Assembly (NCBI RefSeq): GCF_900108175.1
Contig: NZ_FNVO01000004.1
Coordinates: 248,001 to 312,000, forward strand
Reading direction: 5' to 3'
Length of the DNA stretch: 64,000 bases
Source of the DNA: Thermomonospora echinospora
GTDB taxonomy: Bacteria; Actinomycetota; Actinomycetes; Streptosporangiales; Streptosporangiaceae
Under the pieces are notes generated by a model. The model saw nothing but the letters and a program-made list of their open reading frames with translations, was not told where the DNA came from and searched no databases. This document shows positions 62,402 to 64,000 of this stretch, piece by piece (within the stretch, counting starts at the first letter, position 1; each line of letters begins with the position of its first letter). The position numbers and the translations under genes are program-made.

Positions 62402-63951
62402 TGAACGACTTTCCCTGGCTGAGCGTCCTCATCGCGCTGCCCGCCCTGGGCGCGCTGGGTGTGGCGCTGCTGCCGCGCGGCAGGGACGCGCTCGCCAAGC
62501 AGGCGGCGCTGGGCGTCTCGGCGCTGGTGGCGGTGCTCACCTTCGTGATGGCGGCCGGCTTCGACACCGGCGGGTCGCGGTTCCAGTTCGCCGAGACCTA
62601 TGACTGGATCCCCGCGTTCGGGGTGCACTGGGCGGTCGGCGTGGACGGCGTCGCGCTGGTGCTGATCCTGATGTCGGTGATCCTGGTCCCGCTGGTGATC
62701 CTGGCCTCCTGGACCGACGCCGACCGGTTCGGCGGCGTGGTCGCCGAGGGCGAGAGCGCCCCGGCCAAGTCGGTCAAGACCTACTTCGCGCTGGTCCTGG
62801 CCCTTGAAGCGATGATGATCGGGGTCTTCGCGGCCACCGACGTCTTCCTGTTCTATGTGTTCTTCGAGGCCATGCTGATCCCGGTGTACTTCCTCATCGG
62901 GGCCTACGGCGGTCCGCAGCGCTCGTACGCGGCGGTCAAGTTCCTGCTGTACTCACTGTTCGGCGGGCTGCTGATGCTGGTCGCGGTGATCGCCCTGTAC
63001 GTGTACGGGCCGAACACCTTCCTGCTGGCCGACCTGCAGGGGCTGAACCTGGACCCGACCGTCGCCAAGTGGCTGTTCCTGGGCTTCTTCATCGCGTTCG
63101 CGATCAAGGCGCCGATGGTGCCGCTGCACACCTGGCTGCCGGACGCCGCCGGGCAGGCCCCGGCCGGCGCGCTGGTGCTGATCGTCGGCGTGCTGGACAA
63201 GGTCGGCACCTACGGGATGATGCGGTTCTGCCTGGAGCTGTTCCCGGGCGCCTCGAAGTGGGCCACCCCGGTGGTGCTCACCTTCGCGGTGATCAGCATC
63301 ATCTACGGCGCGGTGCTGGCGATCGGGCAGGTCGATCTCAAGCGGCTGGTCGCCTACACCTCGATCTCCCACTTCGGGTTCATCGTGCTGGGCATCTTCG
63401 CGATGACCTCGCAGGGCCAGTCGGGCGCCGCGCTCTACATGGTCAACCACGGGTTCTCCACCGGCGCGCTGTTCCTGATCGTCGGGTTCCTGCTGGTGCG
63501 CCGCGGCTCGGCCCGCGTCGACGCCTTCGGCGGGGTGCAGAAGGTGGCGCCGCTGCTGGCCGGCGCCTTCCTGATCGCCGGGCTGTCGGGGTTGTCGCTG
63601 CCGGGCCTGGCGCCGTTCGTGTCGGAGTTCCTGGTGCTGGTCGGCACGTTCAGCCGCTACCAGGTCGCCGCCGTGATCGCCGCGCTGGGCATCGTGCTGG
63701 CCGCCGTCTACATCCTGTGGGCCTACCAGCGCACCATGAACGGGCCCACCACCGAGGCGGTGGCGGGGTTCAAGGACCTGTCCCGGCGTGAGCTGGCCGC
63801 CGTCGCCCCGATCCTGGCGATCGTCGTGGCGCTGGGCTTCTTCCCCAAGCCGGTGCTCGACGTGATCAACCCGTCGGTCAAGCACACGCTCAGCGTGGTG
63901 CAGCAGACCGATCCCACGCCCACCGTCGCCGAGAAGGGGGCTCGTCCGTGA
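62401..63951 (+). CDS. nuoM: NADH-quinone oxidoreductase subunit M
   Basis: NuoM is an antiporter-like proton pump. The 516-residue product has FFEAMLIPVYFLIGAYGG with the key glutamate, IKAPMVPLHTWLPDAAGQAP and DLKRLVAYTSISHFGFI. About fourteen helices are expected. The ATG at 62401 overlaps the nuoL stop by one base; the longer frame upstream is antiparallel noise. It overlaps nuoN by 4 bases. Confidence 0.97.
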   Translation: MNDFPWLSVLIALPALGALGVALLPRGRDALAKQAALGVSALVAVLTFVMAAGFDTGGSRFQFAETYDWIPAFGVHWAVGVDGVALVLILMSVILVPLVILASWTDADRFGGVVAEGESAPAKSVKTYFALVLALEAMMIGVFAATDVFLFYVFFEAMLIPVYFLIGAYGGPQRSYAAVKFLLYSLFGGLLMLVAVIALYVYGPNTFLLADLQGLNLDPTVAKWLFLGFFIAFAIKAPMVPLHTWLPDAAGQAPAGALVLIVGVLDKVGTYGMMRFCLELFPGASKWATPVVLTFAVISIIYGAVLAIGQVDLKRLVAYTSISHFGFIVLGIFAMTSQGQSGAALYMVNHGFSTGALFLIVGFLLVRRGSARVDAFGGVQKVAPLLAGAFLIAGLSGLSLPGLAPFVSEFLVLVGTFSRYQVAAVIAALGIVLAAVYILWAYQRTMNGPTTEAVAGFKDLSRRELAAVAPILAIVVALGFFPKPVLDVINPSVKHTLSVVQQTDPTPTVAEKGARP

Positions 63952-64000
63952 GCGCCGGAGTGCACATCATCGCGGCTCCCGGGGACATCCCCGCGCCGCA
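63948..64000 (+). CDS. nuoN: NADH-quinone oxidoreductase subunit N, 3' truncated by the window
   Basis: A GTG overlapping the nuoM stop (GTGA) opens a frame to the right edge, reading M-S-A-G-V-H-I-I-A-A-P-G-D-I-P-A-P. Only 17 codons are visible. The assignment rests on position after nuoM and on the continuing operon. Confidence 0.75.
   Translation, partial: MSAGVHIIAAPGDIPAP

Overview
The window is about 64 kb of very GC-rich, densely packed bacterial chromosome with short gaps and many ATGA or GTGA stop-start overlaps. It reads as a spore-forming actinomycete, most like Streptosporangiales (Actinomadura or Thermomonospora relatives). The evidence is the set of orthologues: DisA with RadA and MutY, a 32-residue bS22 ribosomal protein, BldC and BldN-type developmental regulators, the ResB/CcsB cytochrome c system, and a 14-subunit complex I operon. 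Gene order recalls both Mycobacterium (radA-disA-membrane protein-mutY; rex/hemA-hemC-hemD-hemB; phosphatase-resA-ccdA-resB-ccsB) and Streptomyces (bldN region, geranylgeranyl reductase before nuoA). There is no prophage, insertion sequence, CRISPR array, rRNA or tRNA.

Layout. 1-3357: 3' end of an ebo-type metabolite-traffic operon (TatD-like, EboE, EboF-like phosphatase). 3539-9593: cell-wall amidase, MutY, a membrane-anchored protein, DisA, RadA and a methyltransferase. 9860-16544: TIM-barrel isomerase with TetR, an ABC exporter, an LCP ligase, proline dehydrogenase, ProC and a small membrane protein. 16731-20359: HSL esterase, AcuC-like deacetylase with a conserved phosphatase-like protein, and an excisionase-type HTH protein. 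20730-23806: bS22, NAD epimerase, PlsC acyltransferase, HAD phosphatase. 23978-26759: a BldN-like sigma factor with a mini anti-sigma candidate, a seven-helix/ABM fusion and a glutaredoxin. 27064-36796: Rex and heme synthesis (hemA, hemC, cobA-hemD, hemB, hemL), interrupted by a prim-pol protein and a receptor Ser/Thr kinase. 36843-43607: EamA transporter/LysR pair and the cytochrome c maturation operon. 43678-47260: small membrane proteins, a putative lethal-factor-type metallopeptidase with an acidic partner, BldC and threonine dehydratase. 47430-64000: menG, a menaquinone-reductase-like flavoprotein and nuoA to nuoN (nuoN cut by the edge).

The main theme is respiration. Heme synthesis, cytochrome c maturation, menaquinone methylation and reduction, and complex I are all here. 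Two perfect Rex-type operators (26926-26947 and 48272-48291) would place the rex-hem operon and the reductase-nuo operon under one NADH/NAD sensor. A second theme is development and surface biology: BldC, BldN, c-di-AMP synthase, LCP protein, amidase and a Ser/Thr kinase. Six tandem-repeat loci and one spaced direct repeat lie mostly at gene ends. The least explained items are the lethal-factor-like peptidase pair, the Tyr-rich seven-helix/ABM fusion and the shortened anti-sigma candidate.
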